Of a stretch of DNA of 8,627 bases, positions 1-7,166 are shown in pieces. This DNA comes from Chloroflexota bacterium (GTDB lineage: Bacteria > Chloroflexota > Dehalococcoidia > GIF9 > AB-539-J10). The position numbers and the translations under genes were made by a program. Below the pieces are notes generated by a model. It was given only the letters and a program-made list of their open reading frames with translations, searched no databases and was not told the DNA's origin. The DNA lies in the NCBI GenBank assembly GCA_015222295.1, contig JADFUZ010000093.1:1-8627 (forward strand), written 5' to 3'. Each line of letters opens with the position of its first letter. Position 1 is the first letter of the stretch.

Positions 1-1850
1 AGAAGGATGCAGCAATAGGATTTGCGCCTTACTGCTTCAGTCAGTTGCCCCCCTTCCTCATAGCCAACATAGCCAGGCGGTGCTCCCACCAGACGAGCCA
101 CGGTATGGCGTTCCATGAATTCCGACATATCGAGTCTGATCAAGGCGTCTTCGCTGCCAAACATGAACTCGGCCAGGGCTCTCACGAGTTCGGTCTTGCC
201 TACTCCAGTAGGGCCCAGGAACGTGAAGGCACCTATCGGATGTCGCGGGTCCTTCAAGCCAGCTCGAGCCCTTCGTACCGCCTTGGCCACAGTAGTGATT
301 GCCTCGTCCTGGCCGATGATCCGGCGGTGTAGTGCCTCTTCCATTTGCAGAAGGCGGCTAGTCTCATCAGCCGTCAGCCTGACAACCGGAATCCCGGTCC
401 ACATGCTAACCACTTCAGCGATATCGTCAGCGGTAACCGTGGGCTTGCTTTGTTCTTGCTGGGTTCGCCATTCTTTCTCCATCCCCTCGGTTTTCTCCAC
501 CAACTGAAGCTCTCGAGTACGGAGTTCGCTGGCATACTCGTACTGCTGACCGGCGATGGCCTCGTCCTTTTCCTTACGCACGCTTTCCAGGACTTTCCTC
601 GCCTCGGTCAAGCCAATGGGTGCACTCCCCCGCTTGATGCGCACCCGGGAGCTAGCTTCATCTACCAAATCAATGGCTTTGTCGGGCAGGAAGCGATCTG
701 GTATGTATCTGGCAGCCAGAGGAGCCGCCGTTTCCAGAGCTTCGTCACTTATCTCCAGGCGATGGAACTCCTCGTACCTGTGCTTTATCCCACGCAGAAT
801 ATCCAGTGTCTCTTCCATTGTAGGTTCAGCTACCAGGATAGTCTGAAACCTGCGCTCCAATGCAGGGTCTTTCTCAACGTATTTGCGATAGTCGTTCAAG
901 GTAGTGGCGCCGATGCACTGTATCTCGCCACGCGACAGCGCAGGCTTCAGGAGATTCGAGGCATCTACAGCACCCTCAGCCGCGCCAGCGCCCACAATGG
1001 TCTGCATTTCGTCCACAAACAGAATGCAGTTCCCGGCAGCCTTTTCCTCATCAATGACTCTCTTTAGCCTCTCCTCAAATTCGCCACGATACTTCGTCCC
1101 TGCCACCAGAGCACCCATGTCCAGAGCAACTATCCTCTTGCCCTGCAACACGTCGGGGACTTCTCCAGCCACTATGCGCTGGGCCAACCCTTCAACAACA
1201 GCTGTCTTGCCCACACCTGGTTCTCCTATGAGCGCGGCGTTATTCTTCGTTCGCCGGCTCAGTATCTGGATCACTCTCTCAATCTCCTTATTGCGTCCGA
1301 TAATCGGGTCAAGCTTGTCCGCCTTTGCCAGAGCAGTCAGGTCTGTCCCAAGCTGGTCGAGCGTCGGTGTCCGGCTAGAACTCCGCGCAGAGCGAGCATG
1401 TATGGTCTCGCTTCTCACAACCCGCTTCGCTTCCTCACGCGCCCGTTCCAGAGTAATACCGAAGCTCTCCAGCACGCTGCAGGCCACCCCTTCCCTACCA
1501 CATAACAACCCGAGCAGCAAGTGCTCACAACCTATGTAGTTGGAATTCAAACGACGTGCTTCATCAACCGCGAGTTCAATGGCCCTCTTCGCCCGAGGTG
1601 CGAGGCTGATCTCCCCGCTGGGCTGTTTCCCTCCCCTTCCAACCGCAAACTCCACCGCCGCCTGCACTTTGTTCAATGGAACACCCAGATTGACCAGTAC
1701 TTTGGCGGCTACGCCCGATTCATCCGCCAGTATGCCCAATAGTATATGCTCGGTATCTATGTAACCGTGGCCCAGGCGTTTCGCTTCCTCTTGAGCTCGC
1801 GTGAGCACTTTGCGAGCTCCTTCGGAGAACCTTTCAAACCCGCTACTCAT
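1..1850 (-). CDS. clpC: ATP-dependent Clp protease ATPase subunit ClpC (partial, C-terminal part beyond window)
   Basis: This is a Hsp100/Clp AAA+ unfoldase that feeds proteins to the ClpP peptidase in the cytoplasm. The first 616 residues are visible; the reading frame is open to the window edge, and family members are usually about 810-850 residues. Two Clp-N repeats occupy residues 1 to about 145. The first Walker A (GEPGVGKT) is at 209-216, with the Walker B region LFVDE near 276-281. A UVR-like coiled segment at about 415-455 separates it from ClpB, which has a longer middle domain. The second Walker A (GPTGVGKT) is at 546-553, followed by the GYVGYEEGG segment. The ATG at 1850 starts at the expected N-terminal sequence MSSGFERFSEGA and has a GGAG 11 bases upstream. 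A good sigma-70 promoter lies just upstream. The residues after the Walker B glutamate read MQT where LHT or IHT is usual. No CtsR or CIRCE operator was recognised. Family assignment is secure. Confidence 0.97.
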   Translation of the reverse strand, partial: MSSGFERFSEGARKVLTRAQEEAKRLGHGYIDTEHILLGILADESGVAAKVLVNLGVPLNKVQAAVEFAVGRGGKQPSGEISLAPRAKRAIELAVDEARRLNSNYIGCEHLLLGLLCGREGVACSVLESFGITLERAREEAKRVVRSETIHARSARSSSRTPTLDQLGTDLTALAKADKLDPIIGRNKEIERVIQILSRRTKNNAALIGEPGVGKTAVVEGLAQRIVAGEVPDVLQGKRIVALDMGALVAGTKYRGEFEERLKRVIDEEKAAGNCILFVDEMQTIVGAGAAEGAVDASNLLKPALSRGEIQCIGATTLNDYRKYVEKDPALERRFQTILVAEPTMEETLDILRGIKHRYEEFHRLEISDEALETAAPLAARYIPDRFLPDKAIDLVDEASSRVRIKRGSAPIGLTEARKVLESVRKEKDEAIAGQQYEYASELRTRELQLVEKTEGMEKEWRTQQEQSKPTVTADDIAEVVSMWTGIPVVRLTADETSRLLQMEEALHRRIIGQDEAITTVAKAVRRARAGLKDPRHPIGAFTFLGPTGVGKTELVRALAEFMFGSEDALIRLDMSEFMERHTVARLVGAPPGYVGYEEGGQLTEAVRRKSYCCIL

Positions 1851-1882
1851 GTCAGACACGATCTCCAGTTCTAGGCCAGAGT

Positions 1883-1911
1883 AGTATAGAGCATGCCACT
1901 CTTGGAGTCAA
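1883..1911 (-). promoter_or_regulatory. Sigma-70-type promoter of clpC
   Basis: Read on the minus strand, TTGACT (1911-1906), a 17-bp spacer and TATACT (1888-1883) match the consensus at 5 of 6 positions in each box with ideal spacing. The -10 box ends 32 bases before the clpC ATG, which leaves a leader of about 25 nt containing GGAG. The match is seen in the sequence; activity is inferred. Confidence 0.75.
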
Positions 1912-1914
1912 CCG

Positions 1915-1924
1915 AGCAGCTGCT
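1915..1924. repeat. Perfect 10-bp palindrome between divergent promoters
   Basis: AGCAGCTGCT is its own reverse complement. It lies between the -35 box of the clpC promoter (ending at 1911) and that of the rsmD promoter (starting at 1924). The position would suit a regulator acting on both directions, but a 10-bp palindrome can arise by chance and no known operator is recognised. Confidence 0.4.
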
Positions 1925-1953
1925 TGAGCAAAGCTACCAGAGCATAGTACAAT
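1924..1953 (+). promoter_or_regulatory. Probable promoter of rsmD-coaD-ferredoxin
   Basis: TTGAGC (1924-1929), an 18-bp spacer and TACAAT (1948-1953) match the -35 box at 4 of 6 and the -10 box at 5 of 6 positions. Transcription would start near 1960, leaving a short leader with AGAAGG (1966-1971) six bases before the rsmD ATG. It lies back to back with the clpC promoter. Confidence 0.6.
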
Positions 1954-1977
1954 ACCTGGCCCCACAGAAGGCCAAAA

Positions 1978-2526
1978 ATGCGAGTTATTGGTGGCAAGGC
2001 AAAGGGAACCCAACTGAGAATCCCTCAAGGTGGGCGTGTGAGACCCGCAACTAATCTTGCGAAGCAAGCTATCTTCTCGATCTTAGAGAACACCGCAGTC
2101 AATTGGGATCGGGTCCTGGACTTGTTTGCTGGCAGTGGCGCTCTGGGCATCGAAGCCTTGAGCCGGGGGGCCGCCTGGGGTGATTTTGTTGACCAAAGCA
2201 AGAAATGCTGCGGTGCTATTGAATACAATCTGGAGAGAGCCGGATTCTCAAGTAGGTCTCACGTATACTGCTGCAACGTAGCCAAAGCCATAGCCTTCCT
2301 TGGCGATGTATACGACATCGTTTTCATGGATCCCCCTTACTCGGAGCCCTCTGTCGGTAGCCTGATAGCCACTCTGGTCAGTTCACGTTTGATAGGCGAG
2401 GACTCCGCTGTCGTGGTTCTTCATGGCAATCGTTTCACCCTAGATTCGACCTACACTGGACTGAGCTTGCTAAAGCAACGCCAATACGGCGACACCTTCA
2501 TTTCCATTTTCCAGCGGGAGGATTGA
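1978..2526 (+). CDS. rsmD: 16S rRNA (guanine(966)-N(2))-methyltransferase RsmD
   Basis: This protein is predicted to transfer a methyl group from S-adenosylmethionine to N2 of a guanine (G966 in E. coli numbering) in 16S rRNA during small-subunit assembly. The 182-residue length is normal for the family. The N-terminal MRVIGGKAKG and RVRPAT segment (residues 1-25) is the typical RsmD start. The SAM-binding motif DLFAGSGALGIEALSRGA lies at 48-65, and the catalytic DPPY of N-methyltransferases at 118-121. The ATG at 1978 has AGAAGG six bases upstream and gives the expected N-terminus. The gene is first in a rightward cluster and ends 4 bp before coaD. In many bacteria rsmD and coaD are neighbours, which supports both assignments. 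Nothing looks damaged. Confidence 0.95.
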   Translation: MRVIGGKAKGTQLRIPQGGRVRPATNLAKQAIFSILENTAVNWDRVLDLFAGSGALGIEALSRGAAWGDFVDQSKKCCGAIEYNLERAGFSSRSHVYCCNVAKAIAFLGDVYDIVFMDPPYSEPSVGSLIATLVSSRLIGEDSAVVVLHGNRFTLDSTYTGLSLLKQRQYGDTFISIFQRED

Positions 2527-2530
2527 GTTC

Positions 2531-3046
2531 ATGACAGTAGCAGTGTATCCTGGATCCATCGATCCAATGACCAACGGGCACCTGGACGTCATCAGACGAG
2601 CGTCGGCCCTCTTCGATAGGCTCATCGTCGCCATCTACGACAAGCCTGAGAAACATCTACTATTCTCTCTCGAGGAAAGGGTAGAAATGGCGAAGGAGGC
2701 CGTGGCTGACTTGCCCAACGTATGCGTCAAGCCTTTCAGCGGGCTTGTTGTCGATTTCGCCCGTGAGATGAAGGCGCAAGTCATGGTACGGGGCTTGAGA
2801 GCAAACTCCGATTTCGAACGTGAATTTGAGATGGCGCTAATGAATAAGACCCTGGCCCCGGACCTGGAGCTGGTCTGTCTAATGACAAGCTTACAATACC
2901 AGTTTCTCAGTTCCAGCGTGATCAAGGAAGTGGCCAGGCTAGGAGGCTGTCTCGAAGGCATGGTCCCCAACCACGTTGCCACCGCTCTCAAAGCGAAAGT
3001 CTTCTCAAGCGCGGCGGTAGTTGCAAAAGACGCACCCAGACACTAG
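2531..3046 (+). CDS. coaD: Phosphopantetheine adenylyltransferase CoaD
   Basis: This enzyme catalyses the penultimate step of coenzyme A synthesis: ATP plus 4'-phosphopantetheine gives dephospho-CoA plus pyrophosphate, in the cytoplasm. It is a nucleotidyltransferase-fold protein. PGSIDPMTNGH at residues 7-17 carries the TxGH nucleotide-binding motif, RGLRANSDFE at 87-96 is the conserved central signature, and LSSSVIKEVARLGG at 126-139 is the counterpart of the C-terminal ISSTxV motif. The length of 171 is slightly above the usual ~160 because of a short C-terminal tail. The ATG at 2531 has GGGAGG (2516-2521) nine bases upstream, overlapping the 3' end of rsmD, so translational coupling is plausible. 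The next gene starts about 40 bp downstream with no terminator-like hairpin between them. Confidence 0.96.
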   Translation: MTVAVYPGSIDPMTNGHLDVIRRASALFDRLIVAIYDKPEKHLLFSLEERVEMAKEAVADLPNVCVKPFSGLVVDFAREMKAQVMVRGLRANSDFEREFEMALMNKTLAPDLELVCLMTSLQYQFLSSSVIKEVARLGGCLEGMVPNHVATALKAKVFSSAAVVAKDAPRH

Positions 3047-3068
3047 AATAGCGTCACCAAGAACCACA

Positions 3069-3075
3069 AGGAGGT
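3069..3075 (+). promoter_or_regulatory. Strong ribosome binding site that sets the ferredoxin start
   Basis: AGGAGGT is almost the full anti-16S complement. It sits ten bases before the ATG at 3086 but only one base before an in-frame GTG at 3077. The ATG is therefore the real start, and a 3077 start would add three spurious residues. Confidence 0.85.
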
Positions 3076-3085
3076 AGTGTTCGAC

Positions 3086-3358
3086 ATGGCGTACAAGATC
3101 ACTGACGATTGCATTGGCTGCGGTGCCTGCGAAACGGAATGCAAGAACGAGGCCATCAGCGAAGGGGAAGCCATCTACGTCATCGACCCTGCCAAATGCA
3201 CCGAGTGCATTGGCTGGTTTGAATCATCCAAATGCGCTGAGGTCTGCCCCGTGGACTGTTGCATCCCTGACCCCGACCATCAAGAAACGAAAGAGCAACT
3301 CATAGAGAAATGGCGTAAGCAGAATCCCGGGGGAACACCGGCAGAAGGTACGTACTAG
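3086..3358 (+). CDS. 2[4Fe-4S] ferredoxin, Allochromatium (Alvin) type
   Basis: This is a 90-residue cytoplasmic electron carrier with two predicted [4Fe-4S] clusters. The first motif is C9-x2-C12-x2-C15-x3-C19. The second is C38-x2-C41-x8-C50-x3-C54-P, where the eight residues between the second and third cysteines are the insertion that marks Alvin-type ferredoxins. By analogy, cluster I uses C9, C12, C15 and C54, and cluster II uses C38, C41, C50 and C19. C58 and C59 are additional cysteines; the PVDC context is typical of the subgroup. A charged C-terminal extension (about 64-90) follows. The redox partner is unknown, because the neighbours rsmD and coaD need no ferredoxin. The gene probably shares their transcript. 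Its TAG stop lies within the same four bases as the stop of proC on the other strand. Confidence 0.93.
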   Translation: MAYKITDDCIGCGACETECKNEAISEGEAIYVIDPAKCTECIGWFESSKCAEVCPVDCCIPDPDHQETKEQLIEKWRKQNPGGTPAEGTY

Positions 3359-4146
3359 AGATTCTTGGCCTTCTCGTAAGCGGCGGCCACCGCTGTCACG
3401 AGAAGGGAACGAAATCCGCCCTTCTCCAGCTCGAGAAGGGCCTCGGCAGTGGTCCCTCCCGGCGAAGTAATCATGTTCCTCAACTCGGCGGGATGCTTGC
3501 CCGCTTTCTCCATCGTGTGAACAGAACCCAATATCGTCTGTATCACCAATCTCTCAGCGACGTCACGCGGCAGACCAATGTGGACGCCGGCGTCGGTAAG
3601 CGCTTCGATGAACAGAAACACGTAAGCCGGACCGCTACCACTCAAAGCCGTTGCCATGTCTATGTATTTCTCATCCGCCACATAGACCTTTTCGCCCAGG
3701 GCGCCAAGAACATCCCCAACCATCTTCCTTTGATCCTCGCTGACCTCAGGGCTTGCTGTCCACGCGGTCATTCCTTCGCCGATTCGTGCCGGCATATTGG
3801 GCATGGCTCTGATTATCAGGGGATGCCCCAGCCCGCGATGCAAAGTGGATAGGCTGGCACCCACCACTATTGACAACACGATCTGGCGCGGTGAAGGACT
3901 TCCTATCTCCTCCATCACCCGCGACAAATCCTGAGGCTTCACGGCGAGGACAATCACGTCAGCTCCGCCTATCGCTTCCCTGCTGTCAGCCACAGCAGTC
4001 ACTCCGTATTGTCCACTCAGGAGTTCCCGCCGCGTTTTGTCCACGTCGCTGACAGCAATGTCAGGAGGCTCAGCAACACCCTTGGCCAGGAGACAGCTCA
4101 CCATCGCCTCCCCCATGGTCCCCCCACCGACAAAAGCTATCTTCAT
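3355..4146 (-). CDS. proC: Pyrroline-5-carboxylate reductase
   Basis: This enzyme carries out the last step of proline synthesis, reducing 1-pyrroline-5-carboxylate to L-proline with NAD(P)H in the cytoplasm. The 263-residue length is typical. The N-terminal Rossmann fold shows the dinucleotide-binding GGGTMG at residues 7-12 and AVKPQ at 68-72. The MPN segment at 116-118 and SGSGPAYV at 169-176 are family hallmarks, as is TSPGGTT at 227-233 in the C-terminal helical dimerisation domain. The ATG at 4146 lies three bases after the leuS stop codon, so the gene is probably co-transcribed and translationally coupled with leuS. No strong ribosome binding site is seen before it. The 3' end shares CTAG with the converging ferredoxin gene. 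Confidence 0.96.
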   Translation of the reverse strand: MKIAFVGGGTMGEAMVSCLLAKGVAEPPDIAVSDVDKTRRELLSGQYGVTAVADSREAIGGADVIVLAVKPQDLSRVMEEIGSPSPRQIVLSIVVGASLSTLHRGLGHPLIIRAMPNMPARIGEGMTAWTASPEVSEDQRKMVGDVLGALGEKVYVADEKYIDMATALSGSGPAYVFLFIEALTDAGVHIGLPRDVAERLVIQTILGSVHTMEKAGKHPAELRNMITSPGGTTAEALLELEKGGFRSLLVTAVAAAYEKAKNL

Positions 4147-4149
4147 TTC

Positions 4150-6594
4150 TTAGCTCGTCACGACGTTCACCAGACGCTCGGGGACATAGATGACCTTGGT
4201 GATCCCCTTGACGTTGGTATAGGCTTGCACGCGCTGTCGGCCCAGTGCTAGTTCTTTTGCCTCAGCCTCACCTATTGAAGCGGGCACAACTAGCTTGTCC
4301 CTCAGTTTGCCATTTACCTGCACTACCAACGTGATCTCTTTGTCCTTGGCCAGTTCCGTGTCGTATTCCGGCCAGGACTGATTGTGGATGCTGTAGGGGT
4401 GTCCGGTTCTAGCCCACAACTCCTCAGCAAGATGAGGGGCAGTGGGCGCAAGAAGTAGCAGCAGATAAGTGATAGCTGCCTCCCATGCTGGCGTTGAAAC
4501 ACTCCTTGCTTCCTGCACTTTAGACAGGTAGTTGGTGAATTCCATGAGGCAAGCCAGCATGGTGTTGAAGCGAAGCTTTTCCAAGTCCTCGCTGGCTTTC
4601 CTGATCGTCTTATGCGTGAGACGGCGCAGCTCCCTGTCTGCTTCGGGCACGCTCGCCTTGCCAGCATACCCCACTCCCACCAGTCTCCATATCCTGTTCA
4701 GCCACCGGCTCATTCCCACAAGCCCGCTATCGCTCCACTCCCCCCCGAGACCCCACGGCCCGATAAACATCAGGTACGCCCGAACGGCATCCGCCCCCAA
4801 TTCCCGTACATACTCATCCGGGGCAACTACATTGCCCTTGGACTTGCTCATCTTGCCACCACGATAGACTATGATTCCCTGGTTGAAAAGACGGGTAAAC
4901 GGTTCACCAAAATCGATCAAGCCCAGATCCCTCAAAGCCTTGGTGAAGAAGCGAGAATACAGCAGGTGCAGCACGGCGTGCTCGGCGCCGCCAGTATACA
5001 AGTCCACCGGCATCCAATATGCTATCTTGTGATCATCGAATGGGGCGCTGTCTTCTCCCGGACTGGTGTAACGCAGGAAATACCAGTTGGAACACATAAA
5101 GGTGTCCATGGTGTCTGTTTCCCTGCGCCCTGGCCCACCACATTTCGGGCAGGTAGTATTGACGAACGGTTCGCAGTATTTGAGAGGAGACTCACCCGTG
5201 GGCTTGAATTCGGCATCGGGCGGGAGCAATACGGGCAAGTCCTCCTCAGGAACCGGGACCACGCCACACCTGTCACAATAGACCATTGGTATGGGTGCCC
5301 CCCAGTACCTCTGCCTCGATATGAGCCAATCTCTGATGCGATAAGTGACGGTGCGCTTCCCCCATCCTTTGTCTTCCAGCAGGTCACATATCGCCTCATA
5401 GCCTCGTTCGCTGGACAGGCCGTTGAACTCGCCTGAGTTCACCATCATTCCCTGGCCACTCCATGCCTCCGTCGGCTCTCCTCCTGACCAGTCTGGCGGA
5501 GCGATGACAGTCCTGATATCAATGTTGAATTTCCTGGCAAACTCAAAGTCCCTTTCGTCGTGAGCCGGGACTCCCATGACTGCTCCCGTGCCGTAGCTCG
5601 GCAGCACGTAGTCGGTAATCCAGATGGGTACTTTCTCCCCATTCAGTCTATTGACCACATAGCTTCCCAAGAAGACTCCCGTTTTCTCCCTCCCCACAGC
5701 AGTCCGCTCGTAATCTGCCTGCCGCCGGCACCAGTCCACGTATTCCTCAACTTCGGCTCTCTGCGCTGGCGCGGTCAACTGAGAGACGAGAGGATGCTCC
5801 GGTGAAAGCAGGAAGAAAGTCACGCCGAAAATGGTGTCGGGGCGAGTGGTAAATGCTCGTATCTCCTTCTCCGCCACATCCTCATGCTCCAATCCAAAGG
5901 AAAGCTCAGCGCCCTCGCTTCTTCCAATCCAGTTTGTTTGCATTGCCTGTATGCGCTCCGGCCAGACTATCCCGCTGAAGTCAAGGAGTTCATCGGCATA
6001 CTTGGTAATTCTCAAGAACCACTGCTCTAACTCCTTTTTCGTCACCTGTGCGCCGCACCGCTCGCAGTATCCTTCTCCTATTACTTGCTCGTTGGCCAGG
6101 ACTGTTTGACACCTGGGGCACCAGTTGACCGGTGCTTTCGCTCGGTAGGCCAGCCCAGCATGATACAGCTTCAAGAAAAACCATTCCGTCCAATGGTAGT
6201 AGTCAGGCAGACAGCTAACCATCTCGCGGCTCCAGTCGTAGATGGTTCCCATACTCCTGAGTTGCTGGCGCATGTTCTCGACGTTGCCCATCGTCCACTT
6301 GTAAGGATGGATACCGCGACTGATGGCTGCGTTCTCCGCGGGCAAGCCAAAAGCATCAAACCCCATCGGGTGAAGCACATTGAACCCCTGCATCCTCTTG
6401 AATCTGGCGTGGACGTCGGAGGGCGCCATAGCGTACCAGTGGCCAATGTGAAGAGCTCCTGAGGGATAAGGGAACATGGTCAGTGCATAGAACTTGGGGC
6501 GGCTCTTGTCTTCGGTGACCTCATAGATGCGATCAGCGGCCCATTTCTCCTGCCACTTCTTCTCAACTTCTCGGGGAATATATCTCAGCGCCAT
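4150..6594 (-). CDS. leuS: Leucyl-tRNA synthetase
   Basis: This class I synthetase attaches leucine to tRNA-Leu with ATP in the cytoplasm and edits mischarged products. The 814 residues fit bacterial LeuRS. FPYPSGALHIGH at 41-52 contains the HIGH motif, and KMSKS is at 581-585. A zinc ribbon is formed by C159, C162, C177 and C180. The CP1 editing domain carries TTRPDTIFG near 249-257. A second CxxC pair, near residues 440 and 481, suggests another zinc site. The C-terminal part holds the anticodon-binding helical domain and a small terminal domain (ITLVVQVNGKLRDK). The ATG at 6594 gives the normal N-terminus, but no clear Shine-Dalgarno sequence precedes it. The short upstream gap has no room for a T-box leader. 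leuS is followed at 3 bp by proC. Confidence 0.98.
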   Translation of the reverse strand: MALRYIPREVEKKWQEKWAADRIYEVTEDKSRPKFYALTMFPYPSGALHIGHWYAMAPSDVHARFKRMQGFNVLHPMGFDAFGLPAENAAISRGIHPYKWTMGNVENMRQQLRSMGTIYDWSREMVSCLPDYYHWTEWFFLKLYHAGLAYRAKAPVNWCPRCQTVLANEQVIGEGYCERCGAQVTKKELEQWFLRITKYADELLDFSGIVWPERIQAMQTNWIGRSEGAELSFGLEHEDVAEKEIRAFTTRPDTIFGVTFFLLSPEHPLVSQLTAPAQRAEVEEYVDWCRRQADYERTAVGREKTGVFLGSYVVNRLNGEKVPIWITDYVLPSYGTGAVMGVPAHDERDFEFARKFNIDIRTVIAPPDWSGGEPTEAWSGQGMMVNSGEFNGLSSERGYEAICDLLEDKGWGKRTVTYRIRDWLISRQRYWGAPIPMVYCDRCGVVPVPEEDLPVLLPPDAEFKPTGESPLKYCEPFVNTTCPKCGGPGRRETDTMDTFMCSNWYFLRYTSPGEDSAPFDDHKIAYWMPVDLYTGGAEHAVLHLLYSRFFTKALRDLGLIDFGEPFTRLFNQGIIVYRGGKMSKSKGNVVAPDEYVRELGADAVRAYLMFIGPWGLGGEWSDSGLVGMSRWLNRIWRLVGVGYAGKASVPEADRELRRLTHKTIRKASEDLEKLRFNTMLACLMEFTNYLSKVQEARSVSTPAWEAAITYLLLLLAPTAPHLAEELWARTGHPYSIHNQSWPEYDTELAKDKEITLVVQVNGKLRDKLVVPASIGEAEAKELALGRQRVQAYTNVKGITKVIYVPERLVNVVTS

Positions 6595-6617
6595 ATTCGT
6601 GGAATTTTAGCTCAATC

Positions 6618-6648
6618 TTGGGCAAATTGGAAGCTTCCCAACTATAAT
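6618..6648 (+). promoter_or_regulatory. Candidate promoter of the OB-fold/nuclease/methyltransferase cluster
   Basis: A perfect TATAAT at 6643-6648 is the main evidence. The best -35 candidate is TTGGGC at 6618-6623, with a long 19-bp spacer and only 3 of 6 matches. Transcription would start near 6655, compatible with translation from 6672 or 6687. Confidence 0.45.
6629..6638. repeat. Perfect 10-bp palindrome between leuS and the OB-fold lipoprotein gene
   Basis: GGAAGCTTCC is self-complementary. Flanking TT on the left and CAA on the right nearly extend it. It lies in the short gap between the divergent starts, just upstream of a TATAAT box. It might be an operator for one or both genes; no known regulator is recognised. 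Confidence 0.35.
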
Positions 6649-6686
6649 TGGGGTACGGGTCGGCACAAACAATGGAACACGCAAAG

Positions 6687-7166
6687 ATGCTAGACACACA
6701 TAGAAGCCGCTCAACCTTCGTTCTTGGTCTTTGTTGCTTGCTGGCGGGCTCTGTCGTCGCTTGCGCCGGGCCAGCACCGACGCCTCCGCCTGCCATGGAA
6801 GAAGCACAGGAAGTAGTCGATGCGCTGGATACTGACAGACTCCGCGACATCGGCTACACCCAACCCGAGGAAGTAGTCGCGGTCGAGGGGCTCATCGTTA
6901 GAACCTACTACGCCAGAGAATCCAAAGGGCAACCGACTTTCCTGGACTTCCATGATCCCTATGAGGGATACTTCACGTGCATGTTCTGGCAGGAAGACAG
7001 AGAGACCGGCGAGCCGATCAGGGACAGGTTCGTAGCAGCATTCCCACCCAATCCCGAAACCTATTTTCTCGACAGGAGAGTAATAGTAACAGGCCCGATC
7101 GGAATCTATCAGGGGGACCCCGAGATTGTCTTGCACGACCCATCGCAGATTCGCATCGTGGAGTAG
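6687..7166 (+). CDS. Small secreted lipoprotein with OB-fold-like domain
   Basis: The protein has 159 residues from this ATG. A basic N-terminus and hydrophobic stretch (about 10-25) end in the lipobox VVAC with C26 as the likely lipidated residue, followed by a Pro/Ala-rich linker, so it should be anchored outside the cytoplasmic membrane. The remainder (about 45-159) resembles small OB-fold domains found near or fused to secreted nucleases: EEVVAVEGLIVRTYYARESK, then QPTFLDFHDPY, then RRVIVTGPIGIYQGDPEIVL and a final DPSQIRIVE. The role is unproven; nucleic-acid binding is inferred. ATG 6687 has GGAA nine bases upstream. ATG 6672 would add five residues and a TTG at 6648 thirteen, but TTG 6648 overlaps a likely -10 box. 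The gene overlaps the next by 41 bp. Confidence 0.8.
   Translation: MLDTHRSRSTFVLGLCCLLAGSVVACAGPAPTPPPAMEEAQEVVDALDTDRLRDIGYTQPEEVVAVEGLIVRTYYARESKGQPTFLDFHDPYEGYFTCMFWQEDRETGEPIRDRFVAAFPPNPETYFLDRRVIVTGPIGIYQGDPEIVLHDPSQIRIVE
7111..7117 (+). promoter_or_regulatory. Possible ribosome binding site for the nuclease gene
   Basis: AGGGGGA sits eight bases before the TTG at 7126, inside the upstream OB-fold coding region. It is the main reason to accept TTG as the start, although the match to AGGAGG is imperfect. Confidence 0.4.

Noticed and set aside
345..1539. Long plus-strand open frames opposite clpC (345-1067 and 904-1539)
   Set aside because: They are antisense to a clearly conserved AAA+ coding frame, show no recognisable domain, and have low-complexity Ser/Arg-rich translations typical of shadow frames.
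1851..1977. CtsR or CIRCE heat-shock operator at clpC
   Set aside because: Neither the tandem GGTCAAA heptads nor the TTAGCACTC inverted repeat is present.
3077..3085. GTG at 3077 as ferredoxin start
   Set aside because: It would leave only one base between AGGAGGT and the start. The ATG at 3086 has proper spacing and gives the usual N-terminus.
4612..5436. A 274-codon plus-strand open frame opposite leuS
   Set aside because: It is fully contained in the conserved leuS gene on the other strand, with no ribosome binding site or family resemblance.
6595..6660. T-box or other leader riboswitch before leuS
   Set aside because: The space before the divergent gene is under 100 bp and shows no T-box sequence or terminator/antiterminator pair.
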